From NCBI RefSeq assembly GCF_024158745.1, contig NZ_JAMZAW010000028.1, forward strand, positions 32,877 through 96,876: a stretch of 64,000 nucleotides of DNA. The letters run 5' to 3'. This DNA is from Paenibacillus tyrphae. Its GTDB lineage: Bacteria > Bacillota > Bacilli > Paenibacillales > NBRC-103111. Under the pieces are notes generated by a model. That model searched no databases, was not told the origin of the DNA, and saw nothing but the letters and a program-made list of their open reading frames with translations. The first letter of the stretch is position 1. Each line of letters begins with the position of its first letter. The position numbers and the translations under genes were made by a program. Positions 44,228 to 52,936 of the stretch are shown one piece after another.

Positions 44228-44400
44228 CAATCTAAAGTGTAAAGCTCGAGATTGTACAATTCAATCCATGTCGGCGATTGCTTGGTCAAAGGAGAAAAGC
44301 CTGTCAAGAATAGCATACGATTTGTTTTGTTAATCGCTCTGTCAGAAAACATTGGTAACCCTTTTCTTGTGCGATCATTGGCTCAAGACCTGCAAAGATT
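44228..44400 (+). pseudogene. Decayed duplicate of the LysR gene 3' end
   Basis: Aligns with 36425-36600, the end of the LysR gene and its downstream DNA: ATTGTACAATTCAATCC, GGCGATTGCTTGGT and the following codons recur. The frame still reads C-T-I-Q-S-x-S-A-I-A-W-S-K before degenerating. The rest of the gene is absent. The copy abuts the promoter of the secreted two-repeat protein gene, whose own relic lies near the LysR gene at 31790. Confidence 0.75.
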
Positions 44401-44568
44401 TAAATACTTTCATTCGCCTTTCTAAGAGGGAATGAATGCCATGTTTCGACATAAAATAAAAATATTTTAGAGAACATTTTTATTGATGCAACATTTTCAA
44501 ATACTGTTCCGTATAAGGAAGATGTAAAACCAAAAAATTCTATATACAGAAAGGAGGAGACAGCATTC

Positions 44569-45240
44569 ATGAAGAAAAAAATCAAAAAAAGCCTTGCCGT
44601 ATTGGCATTGGCCGGCGTGATGACAACCGGGGCAGCCTATGCGCTAAACAATCCCCAATCCAATTACACAACGAATCAAGTTGCAATAACTGAGCAAAAG
44701 AAAGTGCAAACGACGGGGGTGATTATCTTGATTACCAAGAATGGTGACGAAAACTTTATTCATATCCAAGGCGCTGGAACCAATGGGCTTGTTTTAAAAG
44801 CAAATAAAGATACGGTATTTCGTAGAATGGATGATACCAGACTCAGCCTTTCCGACCTCCATATTGGACTTACTATCATCGCCGAGCATGCTATGATCAT
44901 GAAGCCTAGTTTGCCTGTGCAAACTTCCGTTTCAAAAGTAACTGTGCTGGATACAAAGCTTCAATCGGACCTGATCGGTACGGCCGGCGAAATTGTAGAA
45001 GTGCGAGAAGATGAAAGTGGACGATTAAGCATCCTGATTAGCGGCTTAGGGGTAACCGACAATTCTCCCCGCGAAGTTGTCCTGCAGCTAACAAGCGATA
45101 CCGTACTCGTTGACCGGGATGGGAGAAAAGTGGAAAAAAGCGCCTTCGTTAAAGGCGCCAAGGTAATCGGCTTCTATCAACCCGACCTAGCGGAAAGTTT
45201 GCCTCCAATCGGAATCGCTCGTAAAATCGTTCTTCAGTAA
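44569..45240 (+). CDS. Secreted protein with two similar domains, function unknown
   Basis: 223 residues; the ATG follows AAAGGAGGAG. A signal peptide occupies about 1-26 (KKSLAVLALAGVMTTGAAYA). Two beta-rich domains of about 80 residues follow: TTGVIILITKNGDENFIHIQG to VSKVTVLD, and GTAGEIVEVREDESGRLSILISG to IARKIVLQ. Both contain a 'L-x-x-x-x-D-T-V' strand (LVLKANKDTVF, VVLQLTSDTVL) followed by a loop and a hydrophobic strand, so they are probably an internal duplication. No family is recognised. A partial copy exists at 31790-31908. Likely exported to the wall or medium. Confidence 0.7.
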   Translation: MKKKIKKSLAVLALAGVMTTGAAYALNNPQSNYTTNQVAITEQKKVQTTGVIILITKNGDENFIHIQGAGTNGLVLKANKDTVFRRMDDTRLSLSDLHIGLTIIAEHAMIMKPSLPVQTSVSKVTVLDTKLQSDLIGTAGEIVEVREDESGRLSILISGLGVTDNSPREVVLQLTSDTVLVDRDGRKVEKSAFVKGAKVIGFYQPDLAESLPPIGIARKIVLQ

Positions 45241-45329
45241 GAAATTTGTCAAGGCTATACCTACGATTGCTTTTGATCTAGTTCCGTTTAATCAATCTTT
45301 TCATTGTCATCTTATACGCAAAAATTGAC

Positions 45330-45339
45330 CGACCGGTCG
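45330..45339. promoter_or_regulatory. Palindrome CGACCGGTCG, possible TetR-type operator
   Basis: A perfect 10-base palindrome within TTGACCGACCGGTCGTAC, 85 bases upstream of the chagasin-type inhibitor start. Such GACCGGTC cores are common operators of TetR-family repressors. It overlaps a potential -35 region (TTGACC) with TATAGT 19 bases downstream of it as a possible -10. No TetR gene is in the window. Confidence 0.45.
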
Positions 45340-45423
45340 TACTATTGTATAGTAAAATAAAGTGACACAGTGATACACACGAAACTAAAGTTATATCCAC
45401 ACAGCCTATTAGGAGGAGCTACT

Positions 45424-46476
45424 ATGAATAAAAAAATCTTTATCGCTATCGGTTTAGTAAGTTGTTTATTAAGCAGTTCAGCAGCATTTGCATCTGGATC
45501 TAATGGAGAAATTTTAAGATTTAAGGCTGGACATCCTGCAACAAACGATATCCGCACTCTAAAAACTGGCATGGTAAATTTAATAGAGGAAGGGCAAGAA
45601 TTTAAAGTTATTTTGGAGGAAAATCCATCTACAGGATACTCGTGGAGCTATAAAACAAGTAGTGATAACGTAAAATTAATTTCAGACCAAGCCAAAAAAG
45701 GTAAAAATATGGTAGGGTCACCCTCGCAAAGAGTGTGGACTTTTAAAGCAAATCAAAAAGGAACTTATAAACTGGAATTTCTCTATACTCAACCTTGGGA
45801 GATCGCTACTGCCGCTTCAAAAACCGTGGAGTATGTAATAGAAGTAAATTCTACAAGCAATATACCTACTTTAACAGCCGGCAAGGTAAATAAAATAGAG
45901 GAAGGTCGGGAATTTAACGTTATTTTAGACCAAAATGATTCGACAGGATATCAATGGGACTTTAAAGCATCTAGCGAGAGCATACAAAAGATTTCAGATC
46001 AAGTGAAAAAAGGTAAAAATATGCCAGGTGCGCCTTCACAAAAAGTATGGACTTTCAAAGCAAACCAGAGTGGAACTTATAAACTGCAATTTTTCTATAC
46101 CCCAGCCTGGGAAAAAGGTACTTCTGCTTTAAAAACCGTGGAATATACAATAGAAGTAAATCCTGTAGGCAACATGCCTGTTCTAACAGCCGGCAAGGTA
46201 AATAAAATAAAGGAAGGGCAGGAATTTAACGTTATTTTGGACCAAAATGATTCGACCGGATACGAATGGGATTACAAAACATCTAACGAGAGCGTACAAA
46301 AAATTTCGAATTACATAAAGACAGGTAAAAATATCGTGGGATCTCCTTCTCAAAAAGTATGGACTTTCAAAGCAAATCAGAAAGGAACTTATAAGTTGCA
46401 TTTTTTCTATGCTCAACTCTGGGAAAAAAATGCTTCTGCTTTAAAAAGTGTAGAATATACGATAGAAGTAGGATAA
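45424..46476 (+). CDS. Secreted triple-domain chagasin-type (I42) cysteine protease inhibitor
   Basis: 350 residues from the ATG at 45424 (AGGAGG upstream). A signal peptide ends at AFA (about residue 22). Three tandem domains of about 100 residues follow, each with the I42 inhibitor loops. Domain 1 has NPSTGYSW, GSPSQRVWTF and KGTYKLEFLYTQPW; domains 2 and 3 have NDSTGYQW and NDSTGYEW in the L2 loop, and VWTFKANQ plus W-E-K near the L6 loop. Chagasin-like proteins block papain-family peptidases with these loops. Domains 2 and 3 are nearly identical, implying recent duplication. Targets may be host or competitor proteases outside the cell; this is inference. The I42 assignment is strong. Confidence 0.9.
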   Translation: MNKKIFIAIGLVSCLLSSSAAFASGSNGEILRFKAGHPATNDIRTLKTGMVNLIEEGQEFKVILEENPSTGYSWSYKTSSDNVKLISDQAKKGKNMVGSPSQRVWTFKANQKGTYKLEFLYTQPWEIATAASKTVEYVIEVNSTSNIPTLTAGKVNKIEEGREFNVILDQNDSTGYQWDFKASSESIQKISDQVKKGKNMPGAPSQKVWTFKANQSGTYKLQFFYTPAWEKGTSALKTVEYTIEVNPVGNMPVLTAGKVNKIKEGQEFNVILDQNDSTGYEWDYKTSNESVQKISNYIKTGKNIVGSPSQKVWTFKANQKGTYKLHFFYAQLWEKNASALKSVEYTIEVG

Positions 46477-46542
46477 TTGCCAAACGACTTCCATAAAAGT
46501 TCAAAATGTTATTTTACTATAAAAAAATCTGGAGGAACTACC

Positions 46543-47085
46543 ATGAGAAAGAAACTTATTACTGCGTCCATTTTACTCAGCTTATCAGCTTCTGTACTTT
46601 CTATTCCAGGGGCATTGGCAGCAAACTCTAAACAAGAAATACAAGTTATTTCATCTTCACCGATAGATCCTGGCTTTGACGGAACCAAAGCAGCCGCCAG
46701 CATCCTCCCTTTAACAAACCCATTTGACGAAGAAAAACAGAATCTGCCTAAATCAATTAGCGCAGCTGACTTAGCGAAAATGGAAGCTTTCTATAATCAA
46801 GCGATAAAGTTGCAAGATGAGATTGATAAATTGTGGAAACAATATGGCGATATTCTGGGTAAATACGAGGAGTTTCCATCTTTTCAAGAAGCAAAGAAGG
46901 ATTTTCCTCCAACACTCAGCTCCGATGAATTAAAAAAATTGGAAGAGTTGTATAACCAGATCTCCAAGTTAAAAAAGGAAGGAAAATCATCAGAGGCTGA
47001 TCCGTTATGGGATCAGTACTATAACATTTTGTCTAATCATTATAACACTTTACACAAAAATCCTTTGTGGGAGAATGCCCGATGA
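46543..47085 (+). CDS. Secreted helical-repeat protein, paralogue 1, function unknown
   Basis: 180 residues from the ATG at 46543 (GGAGG upstream). A signal peptide of about 26 residues (ITASILLSLSASVLSIPGALA) precedes a spacer. Two similar helical hairpins of about 45 residues follow: PKSISAADLAKMEAFYNQA to DILGKYEEFPSF, and PPTLSSDELKKLEELYNQI to YYNILSNHY. Each starts with P-x-x-[IL]-S and contains L-x-K-[ML]-E-x-[FL]-Y-N-Q. Paralogue 2 at 47273-47746 is nearly identical. No family is recognised. Its place after the protease inhibitor, with a similar export signal, suggests coexpression; 66 bases separate the two genes. Confidence 0.75.
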   Translation: MRKKLITASILLSLSASVLSIPGALAANSKQEIQVISSSPIDPGFDGTKAAASILPLTNPFDEEKQNLPKSISAADLAKMEAFYNQAIKLQDEIDKLWKQYGDILGKYEEFPSFQEAKKDFPPTLSSDELKKLEELYNQISKLKKEGKSSEADPLWDQYYNILSNHYNTLHKNPLWENAR

Positions 47086-47117
47086 TTTAAGTTGTCAGAT
47101 TGTACAACGGATCACGA

Positions 47118-47180
47118 TTCTATATAAAATAAGAGACAATTGGGCTAACTTAAGCGCAATCCAAACAACTACTAGAATTC
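47118..47180 (-). pseudogene. Short decayed copy of part of the germination permease gene
   Basis: About 60 bases match 48100-48165 within the GerAB-like gene: TATAAAATAAGAGACA and GCAATCCAAACAACTAC recur with a diverged centre. It is the only such piece found and it lies between two tandem paralogues, so it looks like a by-product of the duplication that formed them. Confidence 0.7.
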
Positions 47181-47188
47181 TTAGACGT

Positions 47189-47211
47189 CATCAACTCGTG
47201 ACGAGTTGATG
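47189..47211. terminator. Short perfect hairpin between the paralogues
   Basis: CATCAACTC (47189-47197) pairs with GAGTTGATG (47203-47211) over a 5-base loop. No strong T-run follows, so it may be an RNA stability element or weak terminator after paralogue 1. Confidence 0.45.
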
Positions 47212-47272
47212 AGAAATCCTTTAAAGACAGACGTATTGTACCAATAAATAAATATATCTGGAGGAACGCACC

Positions 47273-47746
47273 ATGAAAAAGAAATTAATTACAGCGTCCA
47301 TTTTACTCAGCTTGACAGCTTCGATGCTTTCTATTCCAGGGGTAAATGCAGCGAATTCTAATCAAGATTTGCAAACTGTTGCACCGAAAGATGCAAACCC
47401 ATTTGACCAGGAGAAACAGAATCTGCCTAAATCAATTAGTGCAGCTGACTTAGCGAAAATGGAAGCTTTCTATAACCAAGCGACAAAGTTGCAAGACGAG
47501 ATTGATAAATTATGGAAGCAATATTATGATATTCTGGGTAAATACGAGGAATTTCCATCTTTTCAAGAAGTAAAGAAGGATTTTCCTCCAACACTGACAT
47601 CCGATGAATTAAAGAAGTTGGAAGAGTTGTATAACCAGATCTCCAAGTTAAAAAAGGAAGGGAAAACATCAGAGGCTGATCCGTTATGGGACCAGTACTA
47701 TAACATTTTATATAAGAATCCATTGTGGGAGGGTCAAGCAAGATAA
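47273..47746 (+). CDS. Secreted helical-repeat protein, paralogue 2, function unknown
   Basis: 157 residues; GGAGG precedes the ATG. A signal peptide (about 1-26, ending VNA) and two helical hairpins are as in paralogue 1, with long stretches of identity at both DNA and protein level (LPKSISAADLAKMEAFYNQA, EADPLWDQYYNIL). The spacer after the signal peptide is about 18 residues shorter and the C terminus lacks the NHYNTLHK insertion. It is a recent tandem duplicate. The function is unknown; the high Lys/Glu content and helical pattern fit a small extracellular bundle. Confidence 0.75.
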   Translation: MKKKLITASILLSLTASMLSIPGVNAANSNQDLQTVAPKDANPFDQEKQNLPKSISAADLAKMEAFYNQATKLQDEIDKLWKQYYDILGKYEEFPSFQEVKKDFPPTLTSDELKKLEELYNQISKLKKEGKTSEADPLWDQYYNILYKNPLWEGQAR

Positions 47747-47762
47747 TAGTTGGGCATCATCA

Positions 47763-47798
47763 GCTCGCTTTCATGATTTCGTGATGGCGAGTTGTTTT
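47763..47798 (+). terminator. Probable terminator after paralogue 2
   Basis: CAGCTCGC pairs with GCGAGTTG (one G-T pair) around a loop of about 18 bases, followed by TTTTC. It lies about 20 bases after the stop codon of paralogue 2. Confidence 0.5.
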
Positions 47799-47860
47799 CA
47801 AATATAATATGACTATCTTGAATTGCTTAGGCTAAGCTGCGTGTTATTAGACATTTACAG

Positions 47861-48964
47861 CTATTCGATACGCTTGCTGAGTTTCGCTCGGTTTCCTTTC
47901 TCTATTCTTACAAGAATAATAAACCCGAGAACAATGAGAACCTCCAATCCCAGTCCCGCCACTGCCCAGATGTAAGTCATAAAAAATTGGAAATGACTGA
48001 TATTATTTTTGAAGATCCAGATAGACATTACCCCTGTTATCACGAGAGGAATGATGTTTATTTTTGAGTTTTTACCAAACAACTTATTTAGTGATCTGTG
48101 CACTCCATATAAAATAAGAGACAGCTTTGCAAACATGAGCGGAATCCAAACAACTACAAGAAATAAATCAACCCGATCCAAAAAATCCGTGATAGTCATT
48201 TCTCGAATCATTCCAATCGCAGGCAGGTATTGATGCCGGACAAGGTCAGCACCAAATACAGAAATAATTAAAAAAATGATGATAAACAATTGAAAAAGAC
48301 CAAATAATGTTCCAAAAAAAACGGTAAATTTAACATTTTTTAAGGACTTGACGTGGCCAAGCAGTAAAAAAAGTATGACCACCTCCCCAGCCCAAGGCAG
48401 TGCATTAAACGTCGCTTGAAATAAAGATGGTATAGTTTTCATGTTAAAGATAGGTTCGATATTGGCCCATTTTATCTTGTCCGCTAAAATGAAAGGAGAA
48501 GCTAAGGTTATTACTACGAAAGCGGGTAAATAGAACTCGGTAAACCTTGCGATTACTTCTAAGCCAGACCAGACAAGATACAACGAAGCTCCCATAATGA
48601 TAATAGTAGTAATCTCAAGAGGCGTTGTCGGCAAAAGTGAAGATTGTATCACACTTGTGAAGGAACGCAGATCCTTCACAAGGACCAGCGTTAGAAACAA
48701 GCCAAACACCAAAGAAAACCCTTTCGTCCCCCAATCAGGTTTATTCTTCTCCAATGAAAAGACATCCCAATGAGGTAAGGTGTTTATTCCGTGCATTCCA
48801 ACCATAACCAATAGCGCAATAAAAGGAATTAAGAGAAAATAGACTAGCCATGCATTTTGCGATGCCGCATCAACTACCACTCTTGGAAGATGAATCACGG
48901 ACGCAGATAAACTAAAATTTGCCAGTATGAAGGCTAACTGCAGGTTATTTATCTGGACTCTCAA
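47861..48964 (-). CDS. gerAB: Spore germination permease subunit (GerAB family)
   Basis: 367 residues starting with TTG at 48964 (GAGGAG upstream). About ten membrane segments are seen, with the APC-type start (INNLQLAFILANFSLSASVIHLPRVVVDAASQNAWLVYFLLIPFIALLVM). The family region GLEVIARFTEFYLPAFVVITLASPFIL and the late VDLFLVVVWIPLMFAKL are typical. GerAB proteins bind germinant in the inner membrane of the spore. It is the last gene of the A-C-B operon, 16 bases after GerAC. This group resembles GerK/YndF-type receptors in order. Confidence 0.9.
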   Translation of the reverse strand: MRVQINNLQLAFILANFSLSASVIHLPRVVVDAASQNAWLVYFLLIPFIALLVMVGMHGINTLPHWDVFSLEKNKPDWGTKGFSLVFGLFLTLVLVKDLRSFTSVIQSSLLPTTPLEITTIIIMGASLYLVWSGLEVIARFTEFYLPAFVVITLASPFILADKIKWANIEPIFNMKTIPSLFQATFNALPWAGEVVILFLLLGHVKSLKNVKFTVFFGTLFGLFQLFIIIFLIISVFGADLVRHQYLPAIGMIREMTITDFLDRVDLFLVVVWIPLMFAKLSLILYGVHRSLNKLFGKNSKINIIPLVITGVMSIWIFKNNISHFQFFMTYIWAVAGLGLEVLIVLGFIILVRIEKGNRAKLSKRIE

Positions 48965-48980
48965 AGCTGAATCACGCTCC

Positions 48981-50117
48981 TCACTTTTTTTTACCTAAGC
49001 CTATTGTATTCACCCCTGTACTCTGGATCACGACGTTTACATGAATGTTTGCCTTAATCTCAGGAAGAATCTTTTCCCATTTATCCTTCCACAGTGTCTC
49101 CCATTTAATATTTTCTTTTCGATACAAATAATTTCCAAATCCAAATGAGTCGATCTGCCTGGAAGTGGTCTCTTCTAAAATCGCAGTAACCTGACTTTTG
49201 ATTTCTTCCCCCAGGCGCGCTTCTACTTGATGGAATACTTCCAAGTTCTCTATATCGAGACTGGATTTATTCTCTCGAATGACCCCTCTTACTTCTATGT
49301 TGACATTGAACTCTGGCATATCCGTTCTTATCATGGCGTTAATTTTCTTTTTTTGGTCAAGAATCTCAACTGTTATTTCCTCATTTTCTTGAACTGGAAA
49401 TGTGATGGATTTTCTTTTTATCCGATTCGTTAGCCAATAAATACCAAGTGTTTGTTTTTGGTTGCTCACAAATCTCATTTTATCTTCCTTAAATACCGCC
49501 ATTTTTTTGATTTCCGGTTTAGCAATATTTTGAATTTTAATTACTTCAACAAGAGGAATGATCGGGTCTTTTCCAACTTGATAAATCTCGTTTAAGAATT
49601 CGCTTGTTGTTCGCCGCATTCCCATCTTGGTAATCTGACGGATCGCTTCGTAAGACATATGGTCTAAAGGAGCGCTCGTCTTTAAGATATCCAGGCTTTT
49701 TCCTTTTGCCACCAATATATAGGCTGAAAGCCGGGATTCTCCGTTACGGTTAATAAAATCGAGAACTTTACTTACCCCTGATTTAGCTAATTCCTCCCCT
49801 ATAATCAGGATTCTTTGATGGGAAAAAAGAAACCGGCGGGCGGTACGATTCTGCATATTTTCAAAAGCTTCCTTAATACTACGTCCCATGCTCGACTCTA
49901 TAAAAAAGGATTGCTTTCCTCCAGTCCCGGTATCGTTCCCTCCGATCTTTCCAGCCGCCTCCGGGATTGGAATCTGGGCTGAAACTATATAACCCTTTGG
50001 GGACTTATCAATACCGATAGCCATTACTACAGCAATATCGTTGATTTCTTTTCGATCCCAACAACCTGTAAGAGTAAGCAAGGAAATTGTTAACAGTAAA
50101 TTCGTCTTTTTGATCAT
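48981..50117 (-). CDS. gerAC: Spore germination lipoprotein (GerAC family)
   Basis: 378 residues. The lipobox TLTGCWDRKEINDIAVVMAIGIDK is the hallmark of GerAC proteins. It continues with GGKQSFFIESSMGRSIKEAFENMQNRTARRFLFSHQRILIIGEELAKSG and a C-terminal domain ending IKANIHVNVVIQSTGVNTIG. The lipoprotein subunit is needed for receptor assembly and is exposed on the outer face of the spore inner membrane. Its ATG overlaps the GerAA stop (ATGA). Confidence 0.93.
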   Translation of the reverse strand: MIKKTNLLLTISLLTLTGCWDRKEINDIAVVMAIGIDKSPKGYIVSAQIPIPEAAGKIGGNDTGTGGKQSFFIESSMGRSIKEAFENMQNRTARRFLFSHQRILIIGEELAKSGVSKVLDFINRNGESRLSAYILVAKGKSLDILKTSAPLDHMSYEAIRQITKMGMRRTTSEFLNEIYQVGKDPIIPLVEVIKIQNIAKPEIKKMAVFKEDKMRFVSNQKQTLGIYWLTNRIKRKSITFPVQENEEITVEILDQKKKINAMIRTDMPEFNVNIEVRGVIRENKSSLDIENLEVFHQVEARLGEEIKSQVTAILEETTSRQIDSFGFGNYLYRKENIKWETLWKDKWEKILPEIKANIHVNVVIQSTGVNTIGLGKKK

Positions 50118-51670
50118 GGTTCTTCCGCTCCAGAGTCATGTTTCCTTTTTAAAATTCCTGCACTTTGTTTAGGGGAAGGATGCTGATTTGATCTTTCACG
50201 TTTCAGGTTTTTCGCGGCTATATTTATAGGTCGAAACTTCATGTGCCACCACGGTGCGCGCATAAACAATGTATCCTTGATCTCCTGTACGGAAATAGGG
50301 GTAAACGGAGCCAAGTAAGGCACACCAAAGGAACGAAGTTTGAGAAGTTGAGTCGTTAGAACCACCAATCCAACCATAATTCCAAATAGCCCCAGGCTTG
50401 CAGCCAGAATCATGAGTGGAAACCGCATCATTCGAATAGAGTTTCCAATATTAAACCGCGGGATGGTTGAAGAAGCTATTCCGGTAAGCGAAACAATAAG
50501 CACCATGGGAGCCGATACAATGCCTGCTTGCACCGATGCCGTGCCGATGACAATAGCTCCTACAATGCTAACTGTCTGCCCCACCACCTTGGGCGAGCGA
50601 ATCCCTGCTTCCCTTAAGGCTTCAAACGCTAATTCCATAATTAGTGCTTCAACGACTGCAGGAAATGGGATTTTCTCACGGCTGTTCGCCAAAGAAAGGA
50701 GTAAGGCGGTCGGTAACATTTCCTGATGAAAGGTTGAAACAGCAACATAGATGGAGGGAAGCAGCAAAGCTATAATGATCAAGAAAAGCCGGATGGTTCT
50801 TAGAAAAATAGCTACATGAAATCGTTCGTAGTAATCTTCACTTGATTGGATAAGCTGCCAAAAGGTTGCAGGAACAATCAGGGCGAAAGGGGTCCCATCC
50901 ACCAAAATACTAATCCGACCTTCCAAGAGATTGCCTGCTACCGTATCAGGCTTTTCTGTCACTTGTATCTGTGGAAAAGAGCTCCAGGGATTATCTTCGA
51001 TCAATTCTTCAATATAACCACTTTCTAAAACACCATCAATTTTAATACGATCTAACCGGTTCATTACTTCTTGTATGAGGTCAGGACTAGCTATCCCTTC
51101 CATATATACAATAGCCAATCCGGTTTTTGTCTCCGTCCCCGCTTTTTTCGATATCACTTTTAACCGATGAGATCGAATCTTACGACGAATTAATGCCAAA
51201 TTCACTCCAAGGTTTTCATTAAATCCCTCTCGAGGACCACGAATTACATTCTCCGTTTCTGGTCCGCTAACGTTCCTTTGTTTCCCACCTTTAGTTTCGA
51301 GAATAATGGCAATGTTCTTCCCATCCACAAGAAGAGCCGTTTTGCCATCCAATATGGAATTTATAATCTCCCCCATTTTATTTATTTCCTTAACCCCATG
51401 GATAGATAAAATTCTCTCTTCAAGGTTATTAAAGTCGAATGTCTCAACTTGAGAATGATTCAATAATTGTTGCAGGACATGAGTTTGAATATTATCGTCA
51501 TTAATAAGGCCTTCTATATAAAAAAGACACGCTTTCCTATCCCCTGCAATAATGGATCTTATTACGAAATCGGAGCAGTCATGAAATAAAGTTTTTATGT
51601 AATTAACATTGTTGTTTAAGTCATATTGCAACACACTTTGAATATCGAAATCATCCGTTGCCTCCTTCAT
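50114..51670 (-). CDS. gerAA: Spore germination receptor subunit A (GerAA family)
   Basis: 518 residues; AAAGGAG precedes the ATG. A large N-terminal cytoplasmic domain (DCSDFVIRSIIAGDRKACLFYIEGLIND, VSGPETENVIRGPREGFNENLGVNLALIRRKIRSHRLKV) is followed by several membrane segments (LIIIALLLPSIYVAVSTFH, IVGAIVIGTASVQAGIVSAPMVLIV, MRFPLMILAASLGLFGIMVGLVVL). The PREGFxEN motif is diagnostic for GerAA. With GerAC and GerAB it forms a nutrient germinant receptor, proving that the organism makes spores. The C-terminal tail (SNQHPSPKQSAGILKRKHDSGAEEP) is polar and variable. Confidence 0.95.
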   Translation of the reverse strand: MKEATDDFDIQSVLQYDLNNNVNYIKTLFHDCSDFVIRSIIAGDRKACLFYIEGLINDDNIQTHVLQQLLNHSQVETFDFNNLEERILSIHGVKEINKMGEIINSILDGKTALLVDGKNIAIILETKGGKQRNVSGPETENVIRGPREGFNENLGVNLALIRRKIRSHRLKVISKKAGTETKTGLAIVYMEGIASPDLIQEVMNRLDRIKIDGVLESGYIEELIEDNPWSSFPQIQVTEKPDTVAGNLLEGRISILVDGTPFALIVPATFWQLIQSSEDYYERFHVAIFLRTIRLFLIIIALLLPSIYVAVSTFHQEMLPTALLLSLANSREKIPFPAVVEALIMELAFEALREAGIRSPKVVGQTVSIVGAIVIGTASVQAGIVSAPMVLIVSLTGIASSTIPRFNIGNSIRMMRFPLMILAASLGLFGIMVGLVVLTTQLLKLRSFGVPYLAPFTPISVQEIKDTLFMRAPWWHMKFRPINIAAKNLKRERSNQHPSPKQSAGILKRKHDSGAEEP

Positions 51671-51888
51671 TTTTAGATCACTCCTTTTCCGATCCGCTTC
51701 GAAAGCCCCGATTTCTTCAAGTTATGGTTAATATTATCTCCATCACCTTCCGCTTTATACACTATCCATTTTCAAGTCAGGCGTGTTTCAGCACGAGGAT
51801 TCCAACAAGAGAGCCCCAGCACGTCTGCAAAAAAAATGGACACTTCCGTCTTTAGAGAACGGATGTCCACAAGATTAGCTTCTCCGTT

Positions 51889-52746
51889 TTAGCGAAGCAA
51901 TTGTATAACTTTGCTTTTTACCACTTCATATGCCTTTGCCGTTGGATCAATCAAATCGAAATGGTTCGCATCTTGTAGTAATATTAACTCCACATCATCG
52001 CCGATTTCCTTGGCAGCCTCCGAATACATCGTCGATAACTTATAAGGAACTTGCTCATCTTCCATGCCGTGAATTAAGATTTGTGGAATTCCTATAGGCA
52101 GTAGTTCTCCCGGGTTAGCGGCAGCGTAGTTATCCGGAACTTCCACAGGTGTTCCATTCAACAATTCGTGTACAACGATCTTGTTTTCAATAACATCTAG
52201 TATTTCAAGCTGTGAGGCCACTCTTAAGTCAACCACACCGGATAAGGATATAGCACCTCGCAAATTTACGGCACTTTTGCTATAAATAGGACTATCCGGT
52301 GATATCCGGTGCCGACCAGATAACCATAATGAAATATGTCCCCCTGCAGAGTGCCCCATCGCAACGATTCGATTTAAATCAATCGGGTAATCTTGAGCTA
52401 ATGAATGTACAAAATCGGTTCCGGCTGCCAAATCGAAAAACGTATTGGGAAAACCTCCTCCAGTTTCTCCAATTCGTCGAAACTCAACATTCCAAACTGC
52501 AATGCCATCTTTAGCCAACTGCTTGCATAAGTGGTTCGTGTATTCCAGTCCAACAAGGGAACGCCACCAGCCACCGTGAAAAAATATAACTAGCGGATGG
52601 GGACCAGGCCCCACTGGAAGAAATAGATCACCAAAGTGACATGGATCCGAACCATAAAAAATGCGATGATTCGCCTCCGGAGCGCTTGCCATTAAGCGAA
52701 GTACCCTTTCAATTTCTCTCTGTATGACTTCTTGGTTGTTTGTCAT
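51889..52746 (-). CDS. Alpha/beta hydrolase (carboxylesterase / kynurenine formamidase-like)
   Basis: 285 residues; AAGGGG precedes the ATG. Motifs: oxyanion FFHGGWWRSLVGLEY, nucleophile elbow AMGHSAGGHISLWL, Asp region LIHGMEDEQVPY and His in LQDANHFDLIDP. This is the BD-FAE/lipase_3-like group, often called kynurenine formamidase-like or carboxylesterase. It lies downstream of the homoprotocatechuate genes on the same strand with a 190-base gap, so membership in that pathway is uncertain. It might hydrolyse an ester or amide of an aromatic acid. Confidence 0.8.
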   Translation of the reverse strand: MTNNQEVIQREIERVLRLMASAPEANHRIFYGSDPCHFGDLFLPVGPGPHPLVIFFHGGWWRSLVGLEYTNHLCKQLAKDGIAVWNVEFRRIGETGGGFPNTFFDLAAGTDFVHSLAQDYPIDLNRIVAMGHSAGGHISLWLSGRHRISPDSPIYSKSAVNLRGAISLSGVVDLRVASQLEILDVIENKIVVHELLNGTPVEVPDNYAAANPGELLPIGIPQILIHGMEDEQVPYKLSTMYSEAAKEIGDDVELILLQDANHFDLIDPTAKAYEVVKSKVIQLLR

Positions 52747-52936
52747 ATCAGTTTCCCCTTCTCGTTAGTATTTTTTTCGACATCAAGATCCAACGATAGA
52801 AACAAATGTTTTTCTTTTCCTAATTGTTGAATTCTGTGGCAAGATGATGCTGATGCAATTTTTTCCCTTGCTATATTGTTGACATATCTCAACAGAAAGT
52901 GCGAATATCTAGGCTATCGAAAAAAACGGTAGATTA

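Noticed and set aside
52835..52865. Sigma-54-like TGGCA...TGC element upstream of the hydrolase end
   Set aside because: Spacing between GG and GC does not fit the -24/-12 rule and no gene starts downstream on that strand.
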